Shown here piece after piece: positions 35,677 through 44,643 of a stretch of 64,000 bases of DNA. Every line of letters starts with the position of its first letter. Within the stretch, counting starts at the first letter, position 1. This stretch comes from Candidatus Competibacteraceae bacterium (GTDB lineage Bacteria > Pseudomonadota > Gammaproteobacteria > Competibacterales > Competibacteraceae), in assembly GCA_016712625.1 (NCBI GenBank), contig JADJQQ010000029.1, positions 124,001 to 188,000 on the forward strand, in the 5' to 3' direction. The notes beneath the pieces are model-generated. The model saw only the letters and a list, made by a program, of their open reading frames with translations, had not been told where the DNA came from and did not search any database. The position numbers and the translations under genes were made by a program.

Positions 35677-36180
35677 ATGTTGAAACCGCTAAAAATCACG
35701 CCGTGCTTGTGGTTCGACGGTCAAGCCGAAGAGGCCGCGAGCTTTTACACCGCCCTCTTTCCCCGTTCCAAGATCACTGGCCTATCCCGATACGGGGAAG
35801 CCGGGCAGGAAATTCACGGCCAGCCGCCGGGAACGATTATGGCCGTCGCATTCGAACTCGACGGACAGCCGTTCACCGCCCTCAATGGCGGCCCGCGGTT
35901 CAAGTTCAACGAAGCCATCTCATTTCAAATCGGTTGCGAGACTCAAGACGAAGTGGACTACTTTTGGCAGCAACTCTCGGCGGGTGGAGACGACAGCGCC
36001 CAGGCGTGCGGTTGGCTCAAGGACCGATACGGCGTTTCGTGGCAAGTGATTCCCACCGCGCTGTCGGCGATGATCGCCAATCCCGACGCCGAAAAATCCC
36101 AAAGCGTTATGCAAACGTTGTTGCGAATGAAAAAACTCGATCTGAGCGAGCTACAGCGCGCCTACAAAGGGTCGAAATAA
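35677..36180 (+). CDS. VOC-superfamily protein, PhnB/3-demethylubiquinone-methyltransferase-like fold
   Basis: A 167-residue VOC protein. ITPCLWFDGQAEEAASFYTA then LFPRSKITGLSRYGE is the standard start of the PhnB-like (3-dmu-9_3-mt) family, and FELDGQPFTALNGGPRFKFN with ISFQIGCETQDEVDYFWQQL continues it. The end CGWLKDRYGVSWQVIPTAL is also typical. Such proteins are often near YciI genes; their reactions are mostly unknown, with glyoxalase-like or resistance roles proposed. ATG has GGAGAG nine bases upstream. It opens a run of small plus-strand genes. Confidence 0.9.
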   Translation: MLKPLKITPCLWFDGQAEEAASFYTALFPRSKITGLSRYGEAGQEIHGQPPGTIMAVAFELDGQPFTALNGGPRFKFNEAISFQIGCETQDEVDYFWQQLSAGGDDSAQACGWLKDRYGVSWQVIPTALSAMIANPDAEKSQSVMQTLLRMKKLDLSELQRAYKGSK

Positions 36181-36364
36181 CCGCGCGCCGGCGGTAACGA
36201 CCAGCGATCGCTTCATCAGCTTGCGCTGTTCCGATCGGTCGGCGTCGAAACGCGATTTGGCGATTTCATTGCGGGAAGCGAGCGGCGAGACAAATCCATG
36301 CGCGTTCGTAAATCCGTCTGGGGGTTAGCCCGAATCCGACTGACAACACATGCAGGAGCAACTT

Positions 36365-36760
36365 ATGGCTAAAAACACCTCTCAATTCGAATATTTGGTG
36401 ATTTCTCGCGGGCAATGGGACTCAGACTTGCCCCAGGATGAGATACAGCACGCCATCGACGACTTTTACGCCTGGTACGAACAGCTTCTGGAGGAAGGCA
36501 AGATCAAGGCCGGGCAACGGCTCGCCAAGGAGGGAAAGATCGTTTCGAAACAGCAGGTGACAGACGGCCCGTTTTCCGAAACCAAGGAAATCATCGGCGG
36601 CTACTGGTTCTTTCTGGCCGGCAGCCTTGAGGAAGCAGTGGAACTTGCGAAAGGCAACCCTTGTCTCGCCCGCGGCTTGATCAACGAGATCCGTCCGATC
36701 GACCCAGCCCGCGCCAGCGCCTTCGAGGTTATTTCCGAAACCCCGCTTCAATCGAGCTAA
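36365..36760 (+). CDS. YciI-family (DGPF domain) protein, copy 1
   Basis: A 131-residue YciI-like protein. The family signature is VTDGPFSETKEIIGGYWFFL, followed by SLEEAVELAKGNPCLARG and the closing strand INEIRPIDPAR. The His and Asp positions of enteric YciI are not all preserved, as is common in the DGPF subgroup. Start at 36365 with AGGAGC eight bases upstream; the ATG at 36350 would read through that ribosome site. Function unknown; DGPF proteins usually sit beside ECF42-type sigma factors, none of which is in the window. Confidence 0.9.
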   Translation: MAKNTSQFEYLVISRGQWDSDLPQDEIQHAIDDFYAWYEQLLEEGKIKAGQRLAKEGKIVSKQQVTDGPFSETKEIIGGYWFFLAGSLEEAVELAKGNPCLARGLINEIRPIDPARASAFEVISETPLQSS

Positions 36761-36874
36761 AAAATCGCTGGTGCGTGATGTCGAATCTCGCGTACCTGAT
36801 TCGTCGTGATCAATTAGGCTGTCACGCGGCCTCTTCTCTTTGTCCAAACCACTCCAACCGAAGGAGAAAGCACG

Positions 36875-37228
36875 ATGAGTTACGTTGATGGATTTGTCGC
36901 GGCGGTGCCGACCGCCAACCGCGAAGCGTACCGCCAGCACGCCGCCGCCGCCGCCGCCGTGTTCAAGGAATATGGCGCATTAAAAGTAGTCGAGTGCTGG
37001 GGCGATGACATTCCCGACGGGAAAGTGACCTCGTTTCCGATGGCGGTCAAGCGCGCCAATGACGAGACGGTAGTGTTCGCCTGGATCGTTTGGCCAAATC
37101 GCGCCGTGCGCGACGAAGGCATGCAGAAAGTGATGGCCGACCCTCGCGTGCAACCCGATACGAACCCGATGCCGTTTGACGGCGAGCGCCTGATCTACGG
37201 CGGGTTTGAGGTGATCGTCGAGCGATAA
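36875..37228 (+). CDS. DUF1428 family protein (YbaA-like)
   Basis: A 117-residue dimeric alpha/beta-barrel type protein. MSYVDGFVAAVPTANREAYR is the standard start, and VVECWGDDIPDGKVTSFPMA, TVVFAWIVWPNRAVRDEGM and MPFDGERLIYGGFEVIVER follow the DUF1428 pattern throughout, so it is full length. AAGGAGAAAGCACG before the ATG is a strong ribosome site. Function is unknown; it belongs to the same stress-linked small-gene neighbourhood as the VOC and YciI genes here. Confidence 0.92.
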   Translation: MSYVDGFVAAVPTANREAYRQHAAAAAAVFKEYGALKVVECWGDDIPDGKVTSFPMAVKRANDETVVFAWIVWPNRAVRDEGMQKVMADPRVQPDTNPMPFDGERLIYGGFEVIVER

Positions 37229-37347
37229 GCGCACGCGCAAAATTTCGTCGATATCGCGGCCTCCGCTTGAGGCCGCAAAAGGAAAGATTCCGATTTCGTT
37301 GAGCCGGTATCGATGAAATTTTCCCCAACCTGCCAGAGGAGACGACG

Positions 37348-37782
37348 ATGCGCGTCATGGTGATCGTGAAAGCCACCAAAGAGAGCGAGGCCGGCATCCT
37401 GCCGAGCGAGCAGATTTTAACTGAGATGGGAAGCTACAACGAAGAACTGAGCAAGGCGGGAAAGCTGCTCGCCGGTGAAGGCTTGCAAGCCAGTTCCAAG
37501 GGAGTCCGGGTGAAATTCTCTGGAGCGAACCAACGCACCGTAATCGATGGCCCGTTTGCTGAAACGAAGGAGCTGATTGCCGGTTTCTGGCTTTGGCACT
37601 GTCAGTCGCTGGCTGAGGCGATTGAGTGGGCGAAGCGCGCTCCTTTCCAGGAAGGCGAAGTCGAGATTCGACCTCTATTCGAAACCGAAGATTTCGGTGA
37701 AGCGCTCACGGCCGAACTCCTGGCGCGGGAAGAACGGTTGCGCGCCCAAAGCAAGCGGCCAGATCCGAGGCTAACACAATAA
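37348..37782 (+). CDS. YciI-family (DGPF domain) protein, copy 2
   Basis: A 144-residue YciI-like protein. It begins MRVMVIVKATKESEAGILPS, carries TVIDGPFAETKELIAGFWLW and ends with EVEIRPLFETEDFGEALTAE, the full DGPF pattern with a longer charged tail. GAGGAG lies seven bases before the ATG. More similar to copy 3 (38099) than to copy 1, as both begin with the K-A-T-x-x-S-E-A-G-I-L-P motif. Confidence 0.92.
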   Translation: MRVMVIVKATKESEAGILPSEQILTEMGSYNEELSKAGKLLAGEGLQASSKGVRVKFSGANQRTVIDGPFAETKELIAGFWLWHCQSLAEAIEWAKRAPFQEGEVEIRPLFETEDFGEALTAELLAREERLRAQSKRPDPRLTQ

Positions 37783-37908
37783 TTCGCGCCCGGTGGGGCC
37801 GCGCGGAATCAACACGCGGCCCCGTTCGTCTTGCCGGAGGAAACCCGCATCAATCGGTCAGCCGAATTTCCAAGGCGTTTCGCTGTCGGCGCAGGCATCG
37901 GCGCGGCG

Positions 37909-38037
37909 GCCGCGGAACGGCTGTTCAACGCGCTGGCCAACGGTGGCGAGGTGCGGATGCTACCTGGCAAGACTTATTGGCCGCCGTGCTTCGGCATGGT
38001 CGCCGGCCGGTTCGGCGTGGGCTGGATGGTGTCGTTC
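37909..38037 (+). pseudogene. C-terminal remnant of a PhnB-like VOC gene
   Basis: Codons for AAERLFNALANGGEVRMLPG followed by KTYWPPCFGMVAGRFGVGWM match the last third of PhnB-like proteins (AERIFNALAEGG ... FGMVTDRFGVPWM). The N-terminal two thirds are missing; the open frame begins at about 37831 with unrelated codons and after 38037 runs into the start of the next gene in another frame. So a second VOC gene was deleted down to its 3' end between two YciI genes. Confidence 0.7.
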
Positions 38038-38098
38038 CCGCTTGAGGGCGGCCTTCCACAACAACCGATCCTCGAACGCATTCCAAGGAGAGATGCGC

Positions 38099-38512
38099 AT
38101 GCGTTTCATCATTCTGATAAAAGCGACCCCATCCAGCGAAGCCGGGATCCTGCCTGGGGAACCGTTTCTGACCGAGATGGCGCGCTATCACGAACAACTG
38201 GTGAAAGCCGGCGCGCTGCTTGACGCTTCGGGGCTGTATCCCACCGCAAAAGGCTGGCGGATCCGGTATGTCGGCGGAAAGCGCGTGGCGAGCGACGGGC
38301 CTTTCACCGGGAACGAAGGTTTGATCGCCGGTTACACGCTGATTCAGGTACAATCGAAGGCGGAAGCGGTGGAATGGAGCCGGCGCTTCCCCAACTCCGC
38401 CATCGACGGCGAGGATGACGAGATCGAGGTGCGCCAGTTGCTGGAGCTGGAAGACCTCGATGCCAGCGCCGTCGAGCGCTTTCGAGCGCTTGGTATCGGC
38501 ACGGGGATTTAA
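38099..38512 (+). CDS. YciI-family (DGPF domain) protein, copy 3
   Basis: A 137-residue YciI-like protein: MRFIILIKATPSSEAGILPG, then RVASDGPFTGNEGLIAGYTL, then IEVRQLLELEDLDASAVERF. ATG at 38099 has AAGGAG eight bases upstream; the ATG at 38093 is too close to that site. Last gene of the small-gene run. The following 147 bases separate it from the convergent amylosucrase gene; no clear terminator was found. Confidence 0.9.
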   Translation: MRFIILIKATPSSEAGILPGEPFLTEMARYHEQLVKAGALLDASGLYPTAKGWRIRYVGGKRVASDGPFTGNEGLIAGYTLIQVQSKAEAVEWSRRFPNSAIDGEDDEIEVRQLLELEDLDASAVERFRALGIGTGI

Positions 38513-38659
38513 CCAGATGTGACCGGCTATTAGCAGCATGGGTTCCGGCGCGAAGAGTGGGTTACCGGCGTCAGCTGCCGATTAGAAAAGCACATTGCTT
38601 AACGGTAAGCGCCAGATACACTATAAAGCGTCAAATCAACCGGTCGCTTATCTAAAAGG

Positions 38660-40621
38660 TTATACCGGAATCGGCTCCAACCACAGCGCCTGATAGGGGT
38701 CGAGCTGCACTTCCGACCAACTATCCAGGTTCTTGCCGTCCAGCCGATTGAGCAATCCTCCCTTGAAGCCCATATCATGCAGCCGGTGGCGCGGAACCTT
38801 CTGAGTCCGCTCAGTAAAATTGGCCAGAACCAGCAGTCGCCCGCGCGCGCTGGCGCGTATCATGCCAAACACCTGCTCGTTATGCGTCCACACCGGATAG
38901 CACCGCCCGGCGGCATGAAGGCTAATGGTTTGTTTCCGGGCTTCGATCATGGCCTGTAGACCCTGAAAAATCCGCGCGGTGACGGTCTGCCAATCATGGC
39001 GCTGCTCAGCCTTGTTCCAATCCATCCGGGGCCGGTGCATCCAGCGATTGTCATCAGCTAAATTAGGATCGTTCAGATAGCTTTTATCGTTCAACAGCCC
39101 CAGCTCATCGCCCATGTAAATGATGGGGATGCCGTTAAAGGCTAAAATCATGGCGTGCAGCAGCAGGATACGGCGCACCGCCAGATCAATTTCTTGCCAG
39201 CCTTGCTGCTCGGCAGCGGCTTCCAACCCGGCCAACGACGCCAAAGTCCCGCTGATCCGCCGGTCGCCAGTCTTTGGGTTGTATTGGAAGGTGCCGCCAC
39301 GCGCAAAAGTTTCCGGGAAACGGCCGCTGTAAAAATCGCTGAGAAACGCCCGATGCAGAAAGCCGGACAGGCCGATGGCGGCGGCGTCTTCATCGCGGAT
39401 CGCCCAACCAATGTCATCGTGGCAACGCAGATATGTCAACCAAGCGCTGTTGGCGGGCGTATCCGGCATGTTTTGCAAAGCATGGGTCATCAGCGTCACC
39501 CGCCGCTCGGCCAGACTGCTCCACAGCAGCACCATGAATGCGTTGTGATAGGCGATTTCACATTCCCGGTTAGTGGCCGCGCCGGAACCGAGATACGGTA
39601 ACAGCTGATCCGGCGAGACGATGGCTTCCGCCTTGAACAGCAAACCAGGCGCGGCGATCCGGGTCAGAGCGCGGAACGCCTGCAAGATCGCGTGCGCCTC
39701 TGGCTGGTTCTGGCAATCGGTCTTGAGCCGCTTCCACATGAAGGCCACCGCGTCTAGCCGCAGAATTTCCACGCCCTGATTGGCCAGATACAGGATGATG
39801 TCCAGCATCTCGGCCAGCACCGCCGGATTGGTATAATTCAAATCCCACTGATACTCGTTGAAGGTGGTCCAGACCCAGCGCTGGCAATCGGTGCAATACG
39901 TGAAATTGCCCGGCGCGAAATCGGGAAACACTTCTGGCAGGGTCATCTCGTACTGATCCGGCATGATCCGATCCGGGAACAGATAGTAATAATTTTGATA
40001 AACCGGATCGCCCGCCACCGCCTTGCAGGCCCACTCATGCTCCTTGGCGGTGTGGTTACACACCAAATCGACACACAGGCTCATACCTTCGCGGCGCAAG
40101 GCGGTCGCCAGCGCACGCAAATCGCTCATCGCGCCGAACGCGGGATTGACTTCCCGATAATCCATCACCGCATAACCGCCATCGTTGGGGCCGGGGCGCG
40201 GTTTGAGCAGCGGCATCAGATGCAAATAAGTGACGCCTAATTCCTTCAAATAAGGGATTTTGGCGATGACGCCCGCCAGCGTCTCGGCGAAGCGATCCAC
40301 ATAGCAGACATAGCCCAGCATGTTCGGCTGCTGGAACCAATCGGGTTCGCTCGTCCGTCGCAGATCCAGCAGGCGGAGCTCTTCCGACCGGCCGGCATAA
40401 GCTCGCGCCACGATGCCCAGCAGCTTTTCCAGTTGCGCGCCGAAATCCGCGCGCGCGCCGTATAACTGTTTCAGGGGTCTCAACACATCCGGCAGATAAA
40501 GATCGAACCGCAGGCGAAATAGGGCCTGCTCCAGCGCCGTCATTGAACCGAGCGGGCCTTGCAACAAACCTTCCCACAGCCCTTGCGAATCGACGACATC
40601 AACAACCGATAGAGTACCCAT
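38660..40621 (-). CDS. Amylosucrase-type GH13 glucosyltransferase
   Basis: GH13 enzyme of about 653 residues that in its family converts sucrose to alpha-1,4-glucan and fructose. The catalytic triad is intact: nucleophile Asp290 in GVEILRLDAVAFMWKRLK, acid/base Glu332 in GLLFKAEAIVSPDQLLP and the third Asp (402/403) in RCHDDIGWAIRDEDAA. The spacing closely matches Neisseria amylosucrase (Asp286, Glu328, Asp393). The helical N-terminal domain and the C-terminal WLEP end are present. ATG at 40621 chosen; GTG at 40633 would add four residues. No signal peptide, so it acts in the cytoplasm. Divergent from a fructokinase, which fits a sucrose pathway. Sucrose phosphorylase or trehalose synthase are less likely from the motifs. 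Confidence 0.9.
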   Translation of the reverse strand: MGTLSVVDVVDSQGLWEGLLQGPLGSMTALEQALFRLRFDLYLPDVLRPLKQLYGARADFGAQLEKLLGIVARAYAGRSEELRLLDLRRTSEPDWFQQPNMLGYVCYVDRFAETLAGVIAKIPYLKELGVTYLHLMPLLKPRPGPNDGGYAVMDYREVNPAFGAMSDLRALATALRREGMSLCVDLVCNHTAKEHEWACKAVAGDPVYQNYYYLFPDRIMPDQYEMTLPEVFPDFAPGNFTYCTDCQRWVWTTFNEYQWDLNYTNPAVLAEMLDIILYLANQGVEILRLDAVAFMWKRLKTDCQNQPEAHAILQAFRALTRIAAPGLLFKAEAIVSPDQLLPYLGSGAATNRECEIAYHNAFMVLLWSSLAERRVTLMTHALQNMPDTPANSAWLTYLRCHDDIGWAIRDEDAAAIGLSGFLHRAFLSDFYSGRFPETFARGGTFQYNPKTGDRRISGTLASLAGLEAAAEQQGWQEIDLAVRRILLLHAMILAFNGIPIIYMGDELGLLNDKSYLNDPNLADDNRWMHRPRMDWNKAEQRHDWQTVTARIFQGLQAMIEARKQTISLHAAGRCYPVWTHNEQVFGMIRASARGRLLVLANFTERTQKVPRHRLHDMGFKGGLLNRLDGKNLDSWSEVQLDPYQALWLEPIPV

Positions 40622-40783
40622 CTTATTTTCCACAAGAGGAATTGCACGATCATTTATGGAAGAAGAATATTACACTTAACTATAGCTAACCTAATCTTCC
40701 CTTGGCGGGTGTAAAGGGCATTGAGGTAAAGAGTTGCTTCACGGCTCTTCTCAACCATCTTGTCTTATCAAAGGAGCCTCTGC

Positions 40784-41740
40784 ATGGCCGAAGCCATCTG
40801 TCTTGGCGAATTGTTGATCGACTTCGTTCCCACCGTCACGGGCACCGGCCTGACCGATGCCCCGGCCTTCGTCAAGGCGCCGGGCGGCGCGCCCGGCAAC
40901 GTGGCGGTGGGTTTGGCCCGGCTCGGTATTCCAAGCGCGTTCATGGGCAAGGTCGGCGCTGACGCCTTTGGCCATTTTCTGGCCGCCACCTTGGCCGAAA
41001 GTGGGGTCGATGTCACTCCGCTGGTTTTCTCCAGCGAAGCGCGCACCGCGCTGGCATTCGTCTCGCTGCGGGCCGATGGCGAACGGGAATTCATGTTCTA
41101 CCGTCATCCCAGCGCTGACATGCTGTTCACGCCCAGTGAAGTGGATGTCGCGACCATTAAGCAAGCAAAGCTCCTGCATTTCGGCTCCATCAGCCTGATC
41201 AGCGAACCGTCGCGCGGCGCGACGCTGCACGCGGTCGATGTGGCCCGCGCCGCCGGTTGCCTGATCTCCTACGATCCTAATCTGCGGCTACCGTTGTGGC
41301 CGGATGCCGACGCCGCGCGAGAAGGGATGCTGCTTGGTTTGAAGAAGGCCCACATCGTCAAGATCAGCGACGACGAAACCGCCTTTCTGACCGGCACCGA
41401 CGATCTGGAGCAAGCCTGCAAGGCGCTCTGGCACGAGGATTTGAAGCTGATGATCGCCACGCGCGGGCGTGACGGCTGCGTCTACGTCACCCCGTCCTTC
41501 ACCGGTACCGCCAAGACCTTTACCGTGGAAGCGGTCGACGCCACCGGCGCTGGCGATGGGTTCGTGGCGGGGCTGCTGCAAGGCGTGCTTTCCGATCCAA
41601 CGGTCTTCACCGATGAAACCAAGCTGCGCGAGTTATGCCGTTTCGCCAATGCGGTCGGCGCGCTAGCCACCACCATTCGTGGCGCGATTCCCGCTCTACC
41701 CGACCGCAAGAAGGTGCTGGAATTTTTGCGCGATCAATAA
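40784..41740 (+). CDS. Fructokinase, PfkB family
   Basis: Sugar kinase, 318 residues. N-terminal CLGELLIDFVPTVTGTG and KAPGGAPGNVAVGLARLG are the substrate-binding signature of bacterial and plant fructokinases, and VDATGAGDGFVAGLLQGVL is the PfkB signature with the catalytic Asp. It should phosphorylate free fructose to fructose-6-phosphate. ATG at 40784 has AAGGAG nine bases upstream; an ATG at 40760 is less well placed. It is divergent from amylosucrase (162 bases between starts), which releases fructose from sucrose, so the two likely work together. 184 bases later an XylF-type binding-protein gene starts on the same strand. Confidence 0.92.
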   Translation: MAEAICLGELLIDFVPTVTGTGLTDAPAFVKAPGGAPGNVAVGLARLGIPSAFMGKVGADAFGHFLAATLAESGVDVTPLVFSSEARTALAFVSLRADGEREFMFYRHPSADMLFTPSEVDVATIKQAKLLHFGSISLISEPSRGATLHAVDVARAAGCLISYDPNLRLPLWPDADAAREGMLLGLKKAHIVKISDDETAFLTGTDDLEQACKALWHEDLKLMIATRGRDGCVYVTPSFTGTAKTFTVEAVDATGAGDGFVAGLLQGVLSDPTVFTDETKLRELCRFANAVGALATTIRGAIPALPDRKKVLEFLRDQ

Positions 41741-41924
41741 TCCCTGGTTGACGACCGCATTATTTGTATCCGAGCCCAGCAAAATCCAAAGGAGAACTTA
41801 TACTCAAAACCACCTGAGCCATCCTCTATTCGCGTCAGTTTGGCAACAGTGCCGACCCCGTGTCCGCGCGGGTTGGTCCAATAAGTCCATCGAAGCATCA
41901 CCAATCAATTTTATGGAGAACCCG

Positions 41925-42974
41925 ATGAGTCGAAAAACCCTTAAAATCCTGTTCGCCGCCTCCACCGTGGCGTTGGCTCTGGGTAATACGGCATTTGCCG
42001 CCGACAAAACGAAAGTCTGCTTCTTGCTGAAAACCATGCAAGAGGAACGTTATCAGCACGACAAGGCCGACTTTACCGCGAAAGCCCAAGCGCTGGGGGC
42101 CGAGGTGGTGTTCGACTCCGCCAATAATGATGAGCAGGCCCAACTTTCCAAGTTTGAAAACATGCTGTCCAAGGGCTGTCATGTCATCGTGCTGCAACCG
42201 GTCAATACCGGCACGGCGGGCAAGATGGTCAAGACCGCCAACGAAGAGAAGGTCAAAGTCGTTGGTTATGACTCGATGCTGGTCAATGGCCCGCTCGATC
42301 TGATGGTGATGCAGGACAGTTGGGCGGTGGGCAAACTTCAGGGCCAGGCAATGCTGGACTGGTTCAAGAAACATCGCGACGGCAAGATCGAAGGCAATGT
42401 CGCGCTGATCATGGGTCAGCCGGGCGATTCCAACGCCACGGCCATGAGCAGCGGCGCGCTCGAGATCATCAAGGCTAATCCTGGCTTGAAACTGGTGGTG
42501 GAACAAGCTCACGAAGGCTGGTCGACCGACAAAGCGATGGCGACCACCGAAAACGCCTTGACCAAATACAAAAACAAGGTCGATGCCTTTATTTGCAATA
42601 ACAGCGGCATGGCCAGAGGCGTGGTCGCCGCCCTCGACGCGCAAGGACTATCCAGCGTTGATAAAGTGTTTGTCGCCGGTTCCGACGCCGATCTAACCAA
42701 TATCCAATACGTGGCGCAAGGCAAGCAGACGGTCGAAATCTGGAAGAAAGTCAAGCCGCTGGCGGAAACCGCCGCCGAAGTGGCGGTCAAGCTGGCGCAG
42801 AATCCCGATAAAAAACCGGCTGATGTCGTCAAGGTCGATAAAACCATTAACAACGGGGCGGTCGATGTGCCCACCATCGTGACCGAAATCGTCCCCGTCA
42901 CCAAGGACAACCTGGATTCAACCGTTATCGCGGGTGGGCTGTATACCAAAGACCAGGTGTATGGCAAGAAATAA
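41925..42974 (+). CDS. xylF: XylF-type sugar-binding protein, copy 1
   Basis: Periplasmic CUT2 sugar-binding protein, 349 residues. Signal peptide MSRKTLKILFAASTVALALG with cleavage near AFA-AD. The order of strands resembles xylose-binding XylF: CFLLKTMQEERYQHDKADFT, FDSANNDEQAQLSKFENMLS, VIVLQPVNTGTAGKMVKTAN, VALIMGQPGDSNATAMSSGA, KVDAFICNNSGMARGVVAAL and VPTIVTEIVPVTKDNLDSTV. Start at 41925 has GGAG seven bases upstream; ATG at 41913 lies before that site. The ligand may be xylose or another pentose or hexose; xylose catabolic genes are not present nearby. A terminator follows, before the ATPase gene. Confidence 0.9.
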   Translation: MSRKTLKILFAASTVALALGNTAFAADKTKVCFLLKTMQEERYQHDKADFTAKAQALGAEVVFDSANNDEQAQLSKFENMLSKGCHVIVLQPVNTGTAGKMVKTANEEKVKVVGYDSMLVNGPLDLMVMQDSWAVGKLQGQAMLDWFKKHRDGKIEGNVALIMGQPGDSNATAMSSGALEIIKANPGLKLVVEQAHEGWSTDKAMATTENALTKYKNKVDAFICNNSGMARGVVAALDAQGLSSVDKVFVAGSDADLTNIQYVAQGKQTVEIWKKVKPLAETAAEVAVKLAQNPDKKPADVVKVDKTINNGAVDVPTIVTEIVPVTKDNLDSTVIAGGLYTKDQVYGKK

Positions 42975-43031
42975 CCCGTGACCCGCTCGCATTGATTCCT
43001 GTTCGCGCAGGATGAGATCACCTGTTGAAGT

Positions 43032-43067
43032 CCACCTTCCCATTCGCACTGAAGGTGGGCTTTTTTT
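43032..43067 (+). terminator. Intercistronic Rho-independent terminator after xylF-like gene
   Basis: CCACCTTC (43032-43039) and GAAGGTGG (43051-43058) form an 8-base stem around an 11-base loop, followed by GC and seven T (43061-43067). This is the clearest intrinsic terminator in the window. Placed between a binding-protein gene and its ATPase gene, it probably lets only part of the transcripts continue, giving excess binding protein. Confidence 0.85.
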
Positions 43068-43096
43068 AACTCGCACAAAACAGGATGGTGAATTAA

Positions 43097-44629
43097 ATGG
43101 GCGAAGTCGTATTGGAAATGAAGAACATCATCAAAGACTTTCCTGGTGTACGCGCCCTGAACGATGTCAATTTCGAGGCGCGATCAGGCGAGTTATTGGC
43201 GCTGATGGGCGAGAATGGCGCGGGTAAATCGACCTTGATGAAGGTACTGAGCGGCGTTTGGCCGTATCCGAGCTATCAAGGCGACATTTATCTGCGGGGC
43301 GAATTGAAGCGGTTTTATAACACCAAGGAAGCGGAAGCCGCTGGAATCGCCATCATCTATCAGGAACTGAACCTGATCCCGGATTTGACGGTCGCGGAAA
43401 ATATCTTTCTGGATCGTCAAATGACCAATGCCTTTGGCGCCATCAACTGGGGCAAGCTGTTCGCCGAAACGCAGCGCTTGCTGGATGAATTAAATATCAC
43501 CGATTTCAAGCCGACCGATAAGGTCAAGGATTTAACGGTCGGCAAGCAACAACTGGTGGAAATCGCCAAGGCCTTATCGAAAAAAGCGGATGTATTGGTG
43601 TTCGACGAACCCACCTCCGCCCTGACGGACAAGGAAGTGGCGGCGCTATTTGAAATCATTCGGAAATTGAAGCGGCAAGGCGTCTGCATGTCCTACATCT
43701 CGCACAAGATGGAGGAACTCCAGCAAATCGCCGACCGGGTGGTGGTGTTGCGAGACGGTAAAACCATCGGTGACGTGACCCCCATCGCCGAGATCACGCT
43801 GGATCAACTGATCAGTCGGATGGTCGGGCGCGATGTCAAGGATATGTTTCCCAAGGGACAATTCCAGCGCGGCGAAAAAGTGTTGGAAGTTAAGAATTTT
43901 GACATCGACAATCCCGATCTGCCGGGCCAAAAGAAAGTCAAGAACGCCTGTTTTTGCGCCTACAAAGGCGAAATTCTCGGTATTTCCGGGTTGATGGGAT
44001 CGGGCCGCACCGAGCTGGTTTCAGGGATTTTTGGCGCGCCGCCTGGCCCCGCGCACGGTGAAATCTACCTGGATGACAAACTGGTCCGGTTTCGCTCGCC
44101 CCACGCCGCCATCGAACACGGCATCGGCCTGGTGACGGAAGACCGCAAGCGTATCGGCCTGATTCTGGGACAAAGCATCATCCAGAACATGATGATCAGT
44201 TCGCTGGAAACCGTGACCAATGTGCTCGGCATCATCAACCAAGCCAAGGAACGGAATTTGGCGCAGGATTACGTAAAACGCTTATCGATTAAAACTCCCG
44301 GCCTGGATGTCAAAATCGACACCCTGAGCGGCGGCAACCAGCAAAAGGTCATTCTGGCGAAATGGCTCAACATCAAACCGAAGGTCCTGATTCTTGATGA
44401 GCCGACGCGCGGCATTGATGTGGGCGCGAAGGTCGAGATTTACAACCTGCTCAACAAACTGGTCGAGGAGGGCGTGACGGTGATCATCATTTCCTCGGAA
44501 CTTCCGGAAGTCATGGGCATCAGCGACCGCATTCTAGTGATGTGCGAGGGTGAAATCGTGGCCGAATTGACCCGCGAGCAAGCGACCAAAGAACTCATCA
44601 TGGCGTATGCCACCGGCAGCCAAAAATAA
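43097..44629 (+). CDS. xylG: XylG-type sugar ABC transporter, double ATPase
   Basis: Double ATPase of 510 residues, the size of E. coli XylG. First half: Walker A GENGAGKSTLMKVLSG, LTVGKQQLVEIAKALSKKAD in the signature position and Walker B VLVFDEPTSALTDKE. Second half: SGLMGSGRTELVSGIFGAPP, signature LSGGNQQKVILAKWLN and Walker B KVLILDEPTRGIDVGAK. The insertion YLRGELKRFYNTKEAEAAGI is typical of XylG/MglA. AGGATGG lies before the ATG. Fourteen bases separate it from the permease gene. Confidence 0.93.
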   Translation: MGEVVLEMKNIIKDFPGVRALNDVNFEARSGELLALMGENGAGKSTLMKVLSGVWPYPSYQGDIYLRGELKRFYNTKEAEAAGIAIIYQELNLIPDLTVAENIFLDRQMTNAFGAINWGKLFAETQRLLDELNITDFKPTDKVKDLTVGKQQLVEIAKALSKKADVLVFDEPTSALTDKEVAALFEIIRKLKRQGVCMSYISHKMEELQQIADRVVVLRDGKTIGDVTPIAEITLDQLISRMVGRDVKDMFPKGQFQRGEKVLEVKNFDIDNPDLPGQKKVKNACFCAYKGEILGISGLMGSGRTELVSGIFGAPPGPAHGEIYLDDKLVRFRSPHAAIEHGIGLVTEDRKRIGLILGQSIIQNMMISSLETVTNVLGIINQAKERNLAQDYVKRLSIKTPGLDVKIDTLSGGNQQKVILAKWLNIKPKVLILDEPTRGIDVGAKVEIYNLLNKLVEEGVTVIIISSELPEVMGISDRILVMCEGEIVAELTREQATKELIMAYATGSQK

Positions 44630-44643
44630 GGGGGATCACACAC

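Noticed and set aside
38660..40621. Trehalose synthase or sucrose phosphorylase for the GH13 enzyme
   Set aside because: The residue numbers of the triad, the helical N-terminal domain and the DAVAFMWK and CHDDIGW motifs fit amylosucrase better.
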